A DNA stretch of 17,323 nt from an uncultured Oscillibacter sp. (GCA_902476875.1 CABSFC010000051.1:1-17323); one strand, 5' to 3'. Shown: positions 6,254-13,538, numbered from the stretch's first letter. The notes: generated by a model from the sequence alone, not told the origin. A program made the numbers and translations.

Positions 6254-7933
6254 ATGACCTTTGTGCGAAACAACAAGAGAGAGAAAAATAGTGTTTCGAT
6301 TATTAAATGGTACATAGCCCTCTATGTTAGGCTCAGCAAAGAGGATGGAGACAAATTGGAAAGCGACAGCATACAGAACCAGAAGCGGATTATTGAACAG
6401 CATATCAAATATTTGCAGGCCCAAGGAGAAGAAATTGTATCCGTTACGGTTTATCCCGATGATGGCTATGCAGGCGGAAACTTTGATCGCCCTGGCTACA
6501 AACGAATGATTGCAGATGTTGAGGCAGGGAAAATTAACTGCATCATTTTCAAGGACAATTCCCGTTTGGGCCGGAATTACCCAGAACTGGGGCGCCTAAT
6601 GGAAGAATATTTTCCCCAAATGGGCGTTCGTATTATTTCCGTCCTAAACAATATTGACAGCTTTAAGGACCCCCAAGGCTATTGCAGCGCCATCGTTTCA
6701 TTTTCTAACATTATGAACGATGATTATATTCGCCAGCTTTCTGTGAAAATAAAATGCACTTTTGCGATGAAGCGGGAGCGCGGCGAATTTTTAGGTAACT
6801 ATGCTCCCTATGGCTATTTGAAAAGCCCGGAGGACCGCCACAAGCTGATCGTTGATCCAGAGGCCGCAGAAGTCGTAAAAATGATTTTTAATTGGTATGT
6901 GGACGGTCTATCTGCAAGCGGAATTGTAAAACAGCTAAATGCCCTGCAAATCAAGCCGCCATCAGTATATAAAACTGAACAGGGATGTAAGGGATTTGTA
7001 AAACATTCAAGTGGCGGAATGAAGCGGAATGTGTGGGCACTTACGACTGTAAATTCTATCCTCAAGGACGAGGTATATATCGGCAACCTTATTCAAGGAA
7101 AATTCAAAAGCGCTTCTTATCGAAGCAAAAAAATGGTGCCAACAGATGAAAGCGAATGGATAGTTATAGAGGGAACTCATGAGCCGATCATCACTGATGA
7201 AATATTTACTATCGTCCATGACCGCTTTGCTCGACACACCAGGGTTTCCCCAAAGGGCAATACGAATTATCTTTTATCTGGATTTGTCAAATGCGCATAT
7301 TGTGGTGGAAGAATGAACCGCCATGTTTCCAACGGCCAGCCACGGTATCGTTGCATGACACGGGTATTTGCCCCGGAAAAATGTCAATGTCCGTCCGTAA
7401 AAGAGTCTCTTCTGGAAAATGTCATTTTGCAAGCAATTCAGAGCCAGATCCAAGAATTAGTAGACGCAAAAGAAGTAATTGATGCCGCAAGAAAAGATAC
7501 CCCGGTTGGGCAGTCGCAAAATGAATACCTATTAGCATTAAACCGTGCTGAACAGGAAAAAAAGCGACTGGCCGAAGCAAAATTTCGTTTGTATGACCGA
7601 CTTGAAAAAGGAATTATAGACCAGGATGAATACCTTCAGTTCAAAGAGCGGTATAACAAGGAAATCGCGGAACAGGACAGTCAAATCACTCGGTTGCAGA
7701 CAAACTTGGCAGACATCAAAGAGGCTCGGAAGCAGGATGATGAATTTATTGCTTTTTTCAAAGAGTATGGAAACATCTCCGTCATAGACCGAGATGTTTT
7801 GAACCGCTTATTAGATCATATTGAGGTGACAAGCCCCAAGCAGATTGATGTCTATTTCAAGTTTTCTGCTGAACGACAAAAAATCCTCGATTTTGCAAAG
7901 AACATCGAGGAGAAAAAGTGTAGTGTCGGTTAG
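6254..7933 (+). CDS. Large serine recombinase (site-specific integrase)
   Basis: A 559-residue large serine recombinase that would catalyse integration and excision of the element by double-strand exchange through a phosphoserine link. The resolvase-type catalytic domain spans about 20-165: the nucleophile is probably Ser28 in YVRLSKEDGD, and DNSRLGRN carries the conserved arginines. The Recombinase domain follows at about 180-310 (YAPYGYLKSPEDRHKL, NSILKDEVYIGNL). A zinc ribbon with CAYC, YRC and CQCPS lies near 347-382. A charged coiled coil covers about 425-510. Domain order and length match the TndX/TnpX group. ATG 6254 is preferred because AAAGGAG (6242-6248) precedes it; an upstream TTG at 6170 is part of the promoter. 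The gene is markedly AT-richer than the chromosome to the right. Confidence 0.95.
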   Translation: MTFVRNNKREKNSVSIIKWYIALYVRLSKEDGDKLESDSIQNQKRIIEQHIKYLQAQGEEIVSVTVYPDDGYAGGNFDRPGYKRMIADVEAGKINCIIFKDNSRLGRNYPELGRLMEEYFPQMGVRIISVLNNIDSFKDPQGYCSAIVSFSNIMNDDYIRQLSVKIKCTFAMKRERGEFLGNYAPYGYLKSPEDRHKLIVDPEAAEVVKMIFNWYVDGLSASGIVKQLNALQIKPPSVYKTEQGCKGFVKHSSGGMKRNVWALTTVNSILKDEVYIGNLIQGKFKSASYRSKKMVPTDESEWIVIEGTHEPIITDEIFTIVHDRFARHTRVSPKGNTNYLLSGFVKCAYCGGRMNRHVSNGQPRYRCMTRVFAPEKCQCPSVKESLLENVILQAIQSQIQELVDAKEVIDAARKDTPVGQSQNEYLLALNRAEQEKKRLAEAKFRLYDRLEKGIIDQDEYLQFKERYNKEIAEQDSQITRLQTNLADIKEARKQDDEFIAFFKEYGNISVIDRDVLNRLLDHIEVTSPKQIDVYFKFSAERQKILDFAKNIEEKKCSVG

Positions 7934-8053
7934 CACACATTTTAAAGAAAATTTGAATGAGTAATGTATGTTAGCACACTTTATGAGAAAAATGTCGAAG
8001 AAACGCAGAGGAAACTAACCCAAATTAAAACAAAGTATAAAAATGTGTGCTAA
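7930..8053. repeat. TTAGCACAC repeat cluster beside the recombination junction
   Basis: TTAGCACACATTTT at 7930-7943 overlaps the recombinase stop codon. Its exact 14-base reverse complement lies at 8040-8053. A third copy of the 9-base core, in the first orientation, lies at 7971-7979. The intervening sequence is AT-rich and holds no gene. Clustered copies ending 4 bases before the junction palindrome are what recombinase or directionality-factor binding sites would look like; that role is inferred. Confidence 0.75.
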
Positions 8054-8057
8054 TAAC

Positions 8058-8077
8058 CCCCACTCATACGAGTGGGG
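8058..8077. other. Putative attachment site at the element/GH18 junction
   Basis: CCCCACTC (8058-8065) and GAGTGGGG (8070-8077) form a perfect palindrome with centre ATAC. GH18 coding sequence is recognisable from about TACGAGTGGGGC (Y-E-W-G) onward. In intact YaaH/YdhD-type proteins I recall Met-Thr-Tyr-Glu-Trp-Gly here, whereas this frame reads His-Ser-Tyr-Glu-Trp-Gly, so the crossover probably falls within 8062-8070. The exact core cannot be set without the other end. Confidence 0.5.
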
Positions 8078-8504
8078 CTATACCGCCGGTCCGCCCATGG
8101 CGGTGGCCCCCCTCCCCAGTGTCCGGGCGGTGCTGGACTACGCCGTCACGGAGATCCCGGCGGAGAAGATCTTCCTGGGCGTCCCCAACTACGGCTACGA
8201 CTGGCCCCTCCCCTTCGTCCAGGGCGTCACCCGGGCCCAGTCCATCTCCAACCAGCGGGCCATCGAGCTGGCGGTGGAGCACGACATCGCCATCCAGTAC
8301 GACGAGACCGCCCAGTCCCCCTTCTTCCACTACACCGACGATGCCGGCGCCGTCCACGAGGTCTGGTTCGAGGACGCCCGCAGCATGGACGCCAAGCTGC
8401 GCCTGGTCGCGGAGTACGCTTTCCGGGGCGCGGGCTTCTGGAACCTGATGCGCCCCTTCTCCCAGACCTGGCTGGTGCTGGACTCCCTGTACGACATCCA
8501 ATGA
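8066..8504 (+). pseudogene. C-terminal half of a GH18 (YaaH/YdhD/SleL-type) cortex or cell-wall hydrolase, cut by the element
   Basis: About 146 residues from SYEWGYTAGPPMAVAPLPSVR to LVLDSLYDIQ match the C-terminal half of the GH18 barrel in spore-associated N-acetylglucosaminidases: PMAVAPLPSVRAVLDYA, IFLGVPNYGYDW, AQSPFFHY, EVWFEDARSM and GAGFWNL are family landmarks. The catalytic DxxDxE segment and the N-terminal LysM repeats usual in this family are missing. The open frame extends upstream to an ATG at 8043, but that codon lies in recombinase-proximal repeats, has no ribosome binding site and adds element-derived residues. The fragment is therefore probably not expressed. Base composition returns to high GC at once. 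If this was the only copy, spore germination or wall turnover could be affected. Confidence 0.85.
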
Positions 8505-8508
8505 GAAA

Positions 8509-8543
8509 ACTCCCTCCGGAGGGCCGGGCCCTCCGGAGGGAGT
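8509..8543 (-). terminator. Terminator of the apbE operon, shared with the convergent GH18 fragment
   Basis: ACTCCCTCCGGAGGGCC (8509-8525) and its exact 17-base complement (8527-8543) form a very stable hairpin. On the minus strand it is followed by TTTTCTC, so it terminates the operon whose last stop codon is only four bases away. On the plus strand it lacks a T tract but may still slow polymerase. Confidence 0.85.
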
Positions 8544-8547
8544 CGCG

Positions 8548-9168
8548 TTATGTCTCTTTCAGCCTCCGGCACAGCGGAATGATCACGCCGCCGCAGGCAT
8601 TGCCCAGCGTCATGACCAGCATGTACAAAAGCGCTCTGCCGCTCCACACATTGGCGGCGGAGAAATAAAACATGTTGGCCACGCAGTGCTCAAAGCCGCA
8701 CAGGATGAACACGATCACTCCCAGGAAGACGCCGATGTACTTCCCCACCTCGTGGGGGTTGTTCTGGAAGCCGTCCACCGCGATAAACATCAGGATATTG
8801 CACAAAACAGACAATATAAAGATGGAAATCAGGCTGTCGTCCAGCTTCGCCTGACACAGCGCCGCCGCCTTCTCCGTGATGCCGGCGATGCGGGTCAGGC
8901 GGATGCCGTAGCCCACCAGCGCGGTGCCCGCCAGGTTCCCCAGCCACACCGACGCCAGGAATCCGACATAGGCCGGGGGCCGCTCAAACACATACCCCAC
9001 CTTCCCGGTGAAGAGGTTGAAGCCGAAGGTGCAGATGGCGAACAGGCCCAGACAGAAGAACACCGCCCCCGTCACCCTGTTCTCGCAGGAGAGGAACACC
9101 GTGCCGCCGATGCCGATGCAAACGCCGCCCAGCACGGAGTATAAAAACGAGGAGACCGCCTTTTTCAT
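8548..9168 (-). CDS. Formate/nitrite transporter family channel (FocA/NirC-like)
   Basis: A 206-residue inner-membrane channel of the FNT family, which passes formate, nitrite or other small monovalent anions as a pentamer. Six membrane segments can be read at about 6-28, 34-54, 66-88, 112-132, 144-168 and 178-198. Family marks are NLFTGK after segment 2, WLGNLAGT, and GFEHCVANMFYF with the central pore histidine at about His161, and GNACGG in the last segment. It is shorter than FocA (about 280) mainly through lost termini. The ATG at 9168 has AGGGGGG upstream; a GTG at 9189 overlapping the previous stop is the alternative (213 residues). It is the last gene of the operon, downstream of a 2-hydroxyacid dehydrogenase, so export or uptake of a fermentation acid is likely but the substrate cannot be assigned. 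Confidence 0.9.
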   Translation of the reverse strand: MKKAVSSFLYSVLGGVCIGIGGTVFLSCENRVTGAVFFCLGLFAICTFGFNLFTGKVGYVFERPPAYVGFLASVWLGNLAGTALVGYGIRLTRIAGITEKAAALCQAKLDDSLISIFILSVLCNILMFIAVDGFQNNPHEVGKYIGVFLGVIVFILCGFEHCVANMFYFSAANVWSGRALLYMLVMTLGNACGGVIIPLCRRLKET

Positions 9169-9185
9169 TTTCTTCGCCCCCCTCG

Positions 9186-10178
9186 TCACAGCCCGTTGAC
9201 GACGCGGTCCGGCCGCTTCCCCGCCATCAGCAGCCCCAGGTCCTCAAACAGCATCCGGTACACGTTGCGGAAGGACGACAGGGTGATGCCCGCCTGATGG
9301 GGGCACAGCACCAGCCTGTCCGGGAACTCCTCCGCCAGCCGCAGCAGGGGGTGGTCCCCCGGCAGCGGCTCCGGAACGTAGGCGTCCAGCGCCGCCCCCG
9401 CCAGGCGGCCGGAGCGGATGGCCCCGCACAGCGCCTCGTCGTCGATGATGGCCCCCCGGGCGGTGTTGACCAGAAAGCTCCCCGGCTTCATGCGGGCCAG
9501 GAAGTCCCGGTCCACCAGGTGGACGCTCTCCGGAGTGGCGGGCAGGTGCAAACTGACGATGTCGCACCGCGCCGCCAGCTCCTCCAGCGGCAGATACGCC
9601 ACGCCGAACCGCGCCTCCGTCTCCGGGTCCCGCCGGTGCCGCGCGTAGTAACAGACCTTGCTGCCGTTGGCCCGCAGCCGCTCCGCCGTGGCCTGGCCGA
9701 TGGCGCCGAAGCCCACCAGCCCCACCGTCACACAGCTCAGATCCAGGGGCACGTCCCCCTCCAGGATGTGCACGGCCTCGCCCTGCCGCCCCGCCCGGAC
9801 CATCCGGTCGCCCCACAGCGTCCGGTGCAGCAGCATACTCATCAGCATGACCGCCTGTTCCGCCACGGGCCCGGCGTTGCACCCGGCGTTGTTGCACACA
9901 TAGACGCCCCGCCTGCGGGCGGCCTCCAGGTCGATGCGGTCAAAGCCCACGCCCTCGCTGTGGATCATCTTCAAATTGGGCATCCGGGCGATCAGGCTCT
10001 CCCGGACCCACGTCACCGGCAGCACGAACAGCGCCTCGGCGTCGCCGCCGGCGGCCAGCCACTCCTCCTCCGTCCCCTCCCGGTCGCAGAAGATCAGCTC
10101 CGCCGCCTGAAAGACCGGGGAGTCCTTGGGGGCGAAGCGGTCATAGCGTCCCTTGTGGGTCAGCACCAAAACTTTCAT
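9186..10178 (-). CDS. D-2-hydroxyacid dehydrogenase, NAD(P)-dependent
   Basis: A 330-residue cytoplasmic enzyme of the D-isomer specific 2-hydroxyacid dehydrogenase family, which interconverts 2-oxoacids and D-2-hydroxyacids. The Rossmann motif GFGAIG is at 156-161. The catalytic set is complete: Arg241 in NTARGAI, Glu270 in DAYVPEPLP and His294 in CPHQAG. The substrate-side segment SEGVGFDRIDLEAARRRGVYV (about 74-94) and the NAGPVAEQAVMLM helix are typical. Family members act on phosphoglycerate, glycerate, glyoxylate, hydroxypyruvate or lactate; the absence of an ACT domain argues against full-length SerA, but the substrate is not set. It starts six bases after the AAA+ gene stop, with AAAGGA inside the end of that gene. 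A small overlap with a possible GTG start of the next gene suggests coupling. Confidence 0.92.
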   Translation of the reverse strand: MKVLVLTHKGRYDRFAPKDSPVFQAAELIFCDREGTEEEWLAAGGDAEALFVLPVTWVRESLIARMPNLKMIHSEGVGFDRIDLEAARRRGVYVCNNAGCNAGPVAEQAVMLMSMLLHRTLWGDRMVRAGRQGEAVHILEGDVPLDLSCVTVGLVGFGAIGQATAERLRANGSKVCYYARHRRDPETEARFGVAYLPLEELAARCDIVSLHLPATPESVHLVDRDFLARMKPGSFLVNTARGAIIDDEALCGAIRSGRLAGAALDAYVPEPLPGDHPLLRLAEEFPDRLVLCPHQAGITLSSFRNVYRMLFEDLGLLMAGKRPDRVVNGL

Positions 10179-10184
10179 GATTTC

Positions 10185-11318
10185 TCAGTCCTTTTTCTCT
10201 GTTGTCTCTTCCGGGGCTCCGTAGGGCGGCGGCACGGCGCCCTCCTCCATGCCCCGGGCCGTCAGCACGTCCGTGGGGGTGATGGTCATCAGGTCCTCCT
10301 TCGTGACCTGCTCCATCCCCGCCAGCCGGTTGGCCTGGTTCACCAGGATCTGCTCGAAGATGTTCCGCACGCCCCGGGCGTTGCCGAAGGAGACGGGGTC
10401 GGTGTTCTCCTCCCGGATGAAGTCCCGCACCATCTCCGCCGCCTGGCCCTCCAGGGTGTAGCAGCCCTTTTTGCACTGCATCTCAAAAATGCGCATCATC
10501 TCGTCGGCGCTGTAGTCCTCAAAGTGCAAAAAGCGGTTGAACCGGGACTCCAGGCCGGGGTTGGAGTGGATGAAGTCGTCCATCAGCCCGTCGTAGCCCG
10601 CCACGATGACCACCAGATCGTCCCGGTGGTCCTCCATGGCCTTCAGCATGGTGTCGATGGCCTCCTGGCCGAAGTCGTTCTCCGCCCTGCCGTTGAGGGC
10701 GTACGCCTCGTCGATGAACAGCACGCCGCCCAGTGCCCGCTCGATGACCTTGCCGGTCTTGATGGCCGTCTGGCCCACGTACCCGGCCACCAGCCCGCTC
10801 CGGTCCACCTCCACCAGCTGCCCCTTGGACAAAATGCCCAGGGAGTGGTAGATGCGGGCCATGATGCGGGCGACGGTGGTCTTGCCGGTGCCGGGGTTGC
10901 CGGAGAACACCATGTGCAGGCTCAGATCCGTGTTCGGCAGGCCGTTTTTCTCCCGCATCTGATATACCGTCACCATGTTGATGAGGTTCCGCACCTCTTT
11001 TTTCACGGCGTCCAGGCCGATGTAGCCGTCCAGCTCCGCCTGCAGGTCCTCGATCCGCTCCGGCGGGGCGGCTTCCTCCTCCGCCGCCGGCGCGTCCCCG
11101 TTCCCGGTGGACGCCGCCGTGCCGCCGTCCTTCCTCTCCGGCGTCTCCGGCCCCGCCGCGTCGCCGCCGGGAGCCGCCGGGGCGTCCTCCCGGGGCGTCA
11201 GGGGCGTCCCCCAGAAGTCCGCGCCCATGCGGTTCAGGTTGTGCTCCGTCATGGTGCGGATGACCTCCAGCTGCTGGAGGATGATCTGGTCCTTCTTGCT
11301 GATATCCCTCGGGTCCAT
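10185..11318 (-). CDS. AAA+ ATPase of the CbxX/CfqX (SpoVK-like) family
   Basis: A 377-residue AAA+ ATPase. After a helical N-terminus (1-38) comes a low-complexity Ala/Pro/Gly/Glu linker (about 41-88), then the ATPase core: LDGYIGLDAVKKEV (about 96), Walker A GNPGTGKTT (140-148), Walker B VLFIDEAY (199-206), sensor-1 segment VVIVAGY, and NPGLESRFNRF with the likely arginine finger near 259-262. CbxX-type proteins remodel protein substrates, for example as Rubisco activases; SpoVK is the sporulation member in Bacillus. No Rubisco is present here, so the client is unknown. Start ATG 11318 follows AAAGGGTG by six bases and lies five bases after the previous stop; longer upstream frames run antisense or out of frame with the neighbouring gene. 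Position in a redox operon hints at remodelling of a membrane or flavoprotein partner. Confidence 0.9.
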   Translation of the reverse strand: MDPRDISKKDQIILQQLEVIRTMTEHNLNRMGADFWGTPLTPREDAPAAPGGDAAGPETPERKDGGTAASTGNGDAPAAEEEAAPPERIEDLQAELDGYIGLDAVKKEVRNLINMVTVYQMREKNGLPNTDLSLHMVFSGNPGTGKTTVARIMARIYHSLGILSKGQLVEVDRSGLVAGYVGQTAIKTGKVIERALGGVLFIDEAYALNGRAENDFGQEAIDTMLKAMEDHRDDLVVIVAGYDGLMDDFIHSNPGLESRFNRFLHFEDYSADEMMRIFEMQCKKGCYTLEGQAAEMVRDFIREENTDPVSFGNARGVRNIFEQILVNQANRLAGMEQVTKEDLMTITPTDVLTARGMEEGAVPPPYGAPEETTEKKD

Positions 11319-11323
11319 AACAT

Positions 11324-11839
11324 TCACCCTTTCATCAAATCCGTGCGCGCCAGCGCCCGAAACAGGCAGGCGGCGATCAGTCCGGTCAAAGCCCCGGTGA
11401 ACAGGGATACGCCCAGTAAAACGGGCAGATAATAAAGCGGCGCCGGATTCCCCAGGGTCAGCACCGCCGCGGCCACCTGGCCGCAGTTGTGGGCCGCCGC
11501 GCCGCCGATGGACACGCCGTACACCGACAGCCGCCGGAGCCCGGACAGCCCGATCATCACCAGCATGGCGGTGAAGCCTCCCAGCAGGGAGAAGATCAGC
11601 GCGTTCATGTTCCCGGCGAACACCGCGCCCAAAACACACCGGGCGAACAAAATCAGCAGCGCCTGGGCGGGCCCCAGGGCGTACAGGGCGAACACCGTCA
11701 CGATGTTGGCGAGCCCCAGCTTGATGCCGGGGATGGGGATGGCCAGGGACAGGGGGAAGAAGTTCTCCAGATAGCTCAGCGCCAGCGCCATGGCGGTCAG
11801 CACCGCGCACCGCGTCAGCTGCCTCGTCGTCAGCTTCAC
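11324..11839 (-). CDS. Gx transporter / HepI-family membrane protein (EetB-like)
   Basis: A 171-residue integral membrane protein of the family listed as heptaprenyl diphosphate synthase component I or Gx transporter, which resembles the S-components of ECF vitamin transporters. Five or six hydrophobic segments are visible, with the family motif IPGIKLGLANIVTVFAL near residues 35-52 and SIGGAAAHNCGQ near 110-121. The biochemical function is not established. In Listeria and lactobacilli, as I recall, homologues next to NusG domain II and ApbE proteins are called EetB and belong to the flavin-based extracellular electron transfer locus. Start is GTG 11839 with GGGGGG upstream; only 12 bases separate it from the NusG-II gene. 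Confidence 0.85.
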   Translation of the reverse strand: MKLTTRQLTRCAVLTAMALALSYLENFFPLSLAIPIPGIKLGLANIVTVFALYALGPAQALLILFARCVLGAVFAGNMNALIFSLLGGFTAMLVMIGLSGLRRLSVYGVSIGGAAAHNCGQVAAAVLTLGNPAPLYYLPVLLGVSLFTGALTGLIAACLFRALARTDLMKG

Positions 11840-11851
11840 TTGTCCGCCCCC

Positions 11852-12259
11852 CTATCCGATCACAATGTCCGGCGCGCCGGCGTCCACGGCGCCGCCCTCC
11901 AGCCGGATGATCACCCGGGCGGGCAGGCACACGATGCTCTGTCCGCCGCGCGTGATGGTCCCGGTGTGGACGCAGTCCCGGGTGGGGCAGTCCGCCTCCC
12001 GGACCCGCACGCCCTCCGGCCCGAATTCCACCGTCAGGGTGTACCCGTTGCCGGCGTAGACCCGCTCCCCGGCGCCGCCGTCCAGCGCCACGCGCTCCAC
12101 CTCCGCGCCGTCCACGCTCACCACCGCCGTCAGGCCCTCCGTCCCGCCGCTCCGGCCCCAGACCGCCAGGGCGCAGGCCAAGGCCAACAGGACCACCGCC
12201 AGCGCCACCAGCGCGTCCCAGACGACCGGCCGCAGCTCAGGAGACGGTCTCATAGACAT
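11852..12259 (-). CDS. NusG domain II membrane protein (EetA-like)
   Basis: About 135 residues. One N-terminal membrane anchor (about 12-32, VVWDALVALAVVLLALACALAVW) is followed by an extracytoplasmic NusG_II domain: AVVSVDGAEVERVALDGG, TLTVEFGPEGVRVREADCP, then CPTRDCVHTG and GQSIVCLPARVIIRLEG, with three conserved cysteines. This domain has no role in transcription when found alone at the membrane. It is the EetA type of protein accompanying ApbE and EetB homologues. ATG 12259 is chosen because GGAGGAGGAGAG lies about ten bases before it; ATG 12253 is equally in frame. Its start overlaps the end of apbE in another frame, implying translational coupling. Confidence 0.82.
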   Translation of the reverse strand: MSMRPSPELRPVVWDALVALAVVLLALACALAVWGRSGGTEGLTAVVSVDGAEVERVALDGGAGERVYAGNGYTLTVEFGPEGVRVREADCPTRDCVHTGTITRGGQSIVCLPARVIIRLEGGAVDAGAPDIVIG

Positions 12260-13316
12260 ACCCGCTGCTCTCCTCCTCCGCAAACACGTCCGCGATGCCG
12301 CCGGTGACGACGACACGGCCATCCTCCGTCACCAGCACCAGGTCGAAGTCATAGCCGCTGTTCCGCCAGAACTCCAGGGCCCGCTCCTCCCCCATGACGA
12401 ACAGGGCGGTGGACAGGGCGTCGCACATGGTGCCGGTCCCCGGCAGGCCGTCGGCGCCGTTCCGGTCGCAGTCCGCCACCACGGTGACGGAGACCAGCCC
12501 GCTGTCCGCCGGATACCCGTCCGCCGGGTCGATGATGTGGTGATAGACCTTCCCACCCTCCTCAAAATACCGTTGATAGCTGCCGGAGGTGACGGCAAAG
12601 CCGTCCTCCAGGCTCAGATAGCCCGCGTAGGAATCCGCCACATCCGTCCTGGCCGGGTCCTGGATGCCGACGACCCAGGGCGTCCCGTCCAGCCGGTCCC
12701 CCCAGGCCAGCACGTTGCCCCCCAGGCTGACGGTGGCCCGGGGCACGTCGTTCTCCTTCAGGATTTCCGCGATCCGGTCGGTGAGATAGCCCTTGGCGAT
12801 GCCCCCCAGGTCGATCTGGCTTCCCTGGTCCAGCCAGACATTGTCCGCGTTCTCCGCGTGGACATGCTCCATGCCCACATGGGTCAGCAGCTCCTCCAGC
12901 TCCGTCTGGCCGGGCACCCGGTTCTCCTCCTCCGTAAAGCCCCAGGCGGAGACCACCGGGGCGACGGAGATGTCAAAGGCCCCGCCGGTCATATCGCTGT
13001 ACAGCGCGGCGCTGTTCAGCAGCCGCAGCACCTCGCCGTCCACCGCCACCGGCCGCCCGCCGGCGCGGTTCAGGGCGGAGACCTGGCTGTCCGGGTCCGT
13101 CCGGGACAGCAGCGCCTCCAGCCGCCGCGCCTCGTCCTCCGCCGCGTAGGCGGCGTGGGTGCTCTTTTCGCCGTAAATCCGGAAGATCATCACCGTGTCC
13201 ATGGCGATGACCTGGATGCTCTCCTGGGCCGTGTCCGGGTCGGCCGGCTCCATCCCGCAGGCGGTCAGGCCCGCCGCCAGCGCCAGCGCCAGCGCAAGTG
13301 CCGCAAAACGTCTCAT
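12237..13316 (-). CDS. apbE: ApbE-family FAD:protein FMN transferase, lipoprotein
   Basis: A 359-residue exported lipoprotein that attaches FMN from FAD to threonine or serine of target flavoproteins outside the membrane, for example Rnf/Nqr subunits or FMN-binding extracellular reductases. The signal peptide MRRFAALALALALAAGLTACG ends in lipobox LTAC. Family marks in order: MDTVMIFRIYG, DPDSQVSALN, GGAFDISVAPVVSAWGF, IDLGGIAKGYLTDRI, SLGGNVLAWG, VTSGSYQRYF followed by HHIIDPADGYPA, and CDALSTALFVMG with the Mg-binding aspartate. ATG 13316 has GAGG seven bases before it; a longer frame reaching 13439 would bury the lipobox and cross the promoter. First gene of the operon. No obvious FMN-accepting domain protein is encoded in this window, so its target is elsewhere. 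Confidence 0.93.
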   Translation of the reverse strand: MRRFAALALALALAAGLTACGMEPADPDTAQESIQVIAMDTVMIFRIYGEKSTHAAYAAEDEARRLEALLSRTDPDSQVSALNRAGGRPVAVDGEVLRLLNSAALYSDMTGGAFDISVAPVVSAWGFTEEENRVPGQTELEELLTHVGMEHVHAENADNVWLDQGSQIDLGGIAKGYLTDRIAEILKENDVPRATVSLGGNVLAWGDRLDGTPWVVGIQDPARTDVADSYAGYLSLEDGFAVTSGSYQRYFEEGGKVYHHIIDPADGYPADSGLVSVTVVADCDRNGADGLPGTGTMCDALSTALFVMGEERALEFWRNSGYDFDLVLVTEDGRVVVTGGIADVFAEEESSGYVYETVS

Positions 13317-13353
13317 ACCGTACCTCACATTCCTGCTTTTCACATAATATCGT

Positions 13354-13382
13354 AGTATAACACGCCTTGCGCCGCTTCTCAA
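13354..13382 (-). promoter_or_regulatory. Promoter of the apbE-led operon
   Basis: Read on the minus strand, -35 TTGAGA (13382-13377) and -10 TATACT (13359-13354) are 17 bases apart. The apbE ATG lies 37 bases downstream of the -10 box. No other good promoter was found within the six-gene operon, whose genes are nearly contiguous. Confidence 0.75.
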
Positions 13383-13433
13383 CCGGGAATCCGCGCCCGG
13401 GAGGAAAAAGTTGAAAAAGCCGCGCAAGCACCC

Positions 13434-13462
13434 TTGCAAATGCGGGCAAAGTCTGCTATACT
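13434..13462 (+). promoter_or_regulatory. Promoter of the polytopic membrane protein gene
   Basis: TTGCAA (13434-13439) and TATACT (13457-13462) have a 17-base spacer. The start would be near 13469, giving a leader of about 70 bases. The leader holds a hairpin, GCGGTGGA (13477-13484) with TCCGCCGC (13489-13496), and GTATG/CATAC arms further out. This promoter is back to back with that of the apbE operon, the -35 boxes being 51 bases apart. Confidence 0.7.
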
Positions 13463-13538
13463 ATCATGGTATGTCAGCGGTGGACGCTTCCGCCGCGGAA
13501 TCATCTTCATACGAAAACAACCCTGGAGGTCATTATAA

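Larger units (their letters stand above)
1..8066. mobile_element. Right part of an integrated element carrying a large serine recombinase (left end outside window)
   Basis: This boundary is an inference. The stretch ends where plus-strand sequence changes abruptly into the C-terminal half of a GH18 coding region (from about 8066). Just inside the junction are a large serine recombinase gene and a cluster of TTAGCACAC repeats, the usual arrangement at one end of such elements. The interior is visibly more AT-rich than the chromosome to the right, and it has a sigma-like regulator gene of the kind common in clostridial conjugative or mobilizable elements. No 5' half of the GH18 gene is found to the left, so the other end should lie upstream of position 1 and the SLH surface protein would be cargo. 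No relaxase or conjugation genes are seen here, so the class of element (ICE, mobilizable island or prophage remnant) cannot be told. Confidence 0.55.

Noticed and set aside
9297..11432. A 711-codon open frame on the plus strand.
   Set aside because: It is antisense to the hydroxyacid dehydrogenase, AAA+ and Gx transporter genes, all with complete family motifs. Its translation is His/Gln/Arg/Val-rich, typical of a shadow frame in GC-rich DNA.
11319..11930. An upstream extension of the AAA+ frame giving a 581-residue protein.
   Set aside because: The extra part is an out-of-frame reading of the membrane protein gene 11324-11839 and is Arg/Gly-rich nonsense. ATG 11318 has a good ribosome binding site.
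13317..13439. A 41-codon N-terminal extension of the ApbE protein.
   Set aside because: It would cross the promoter at 13354-13382 and place the lipoprotein signal internally. ATG 13316 gives a standard signal peptide.
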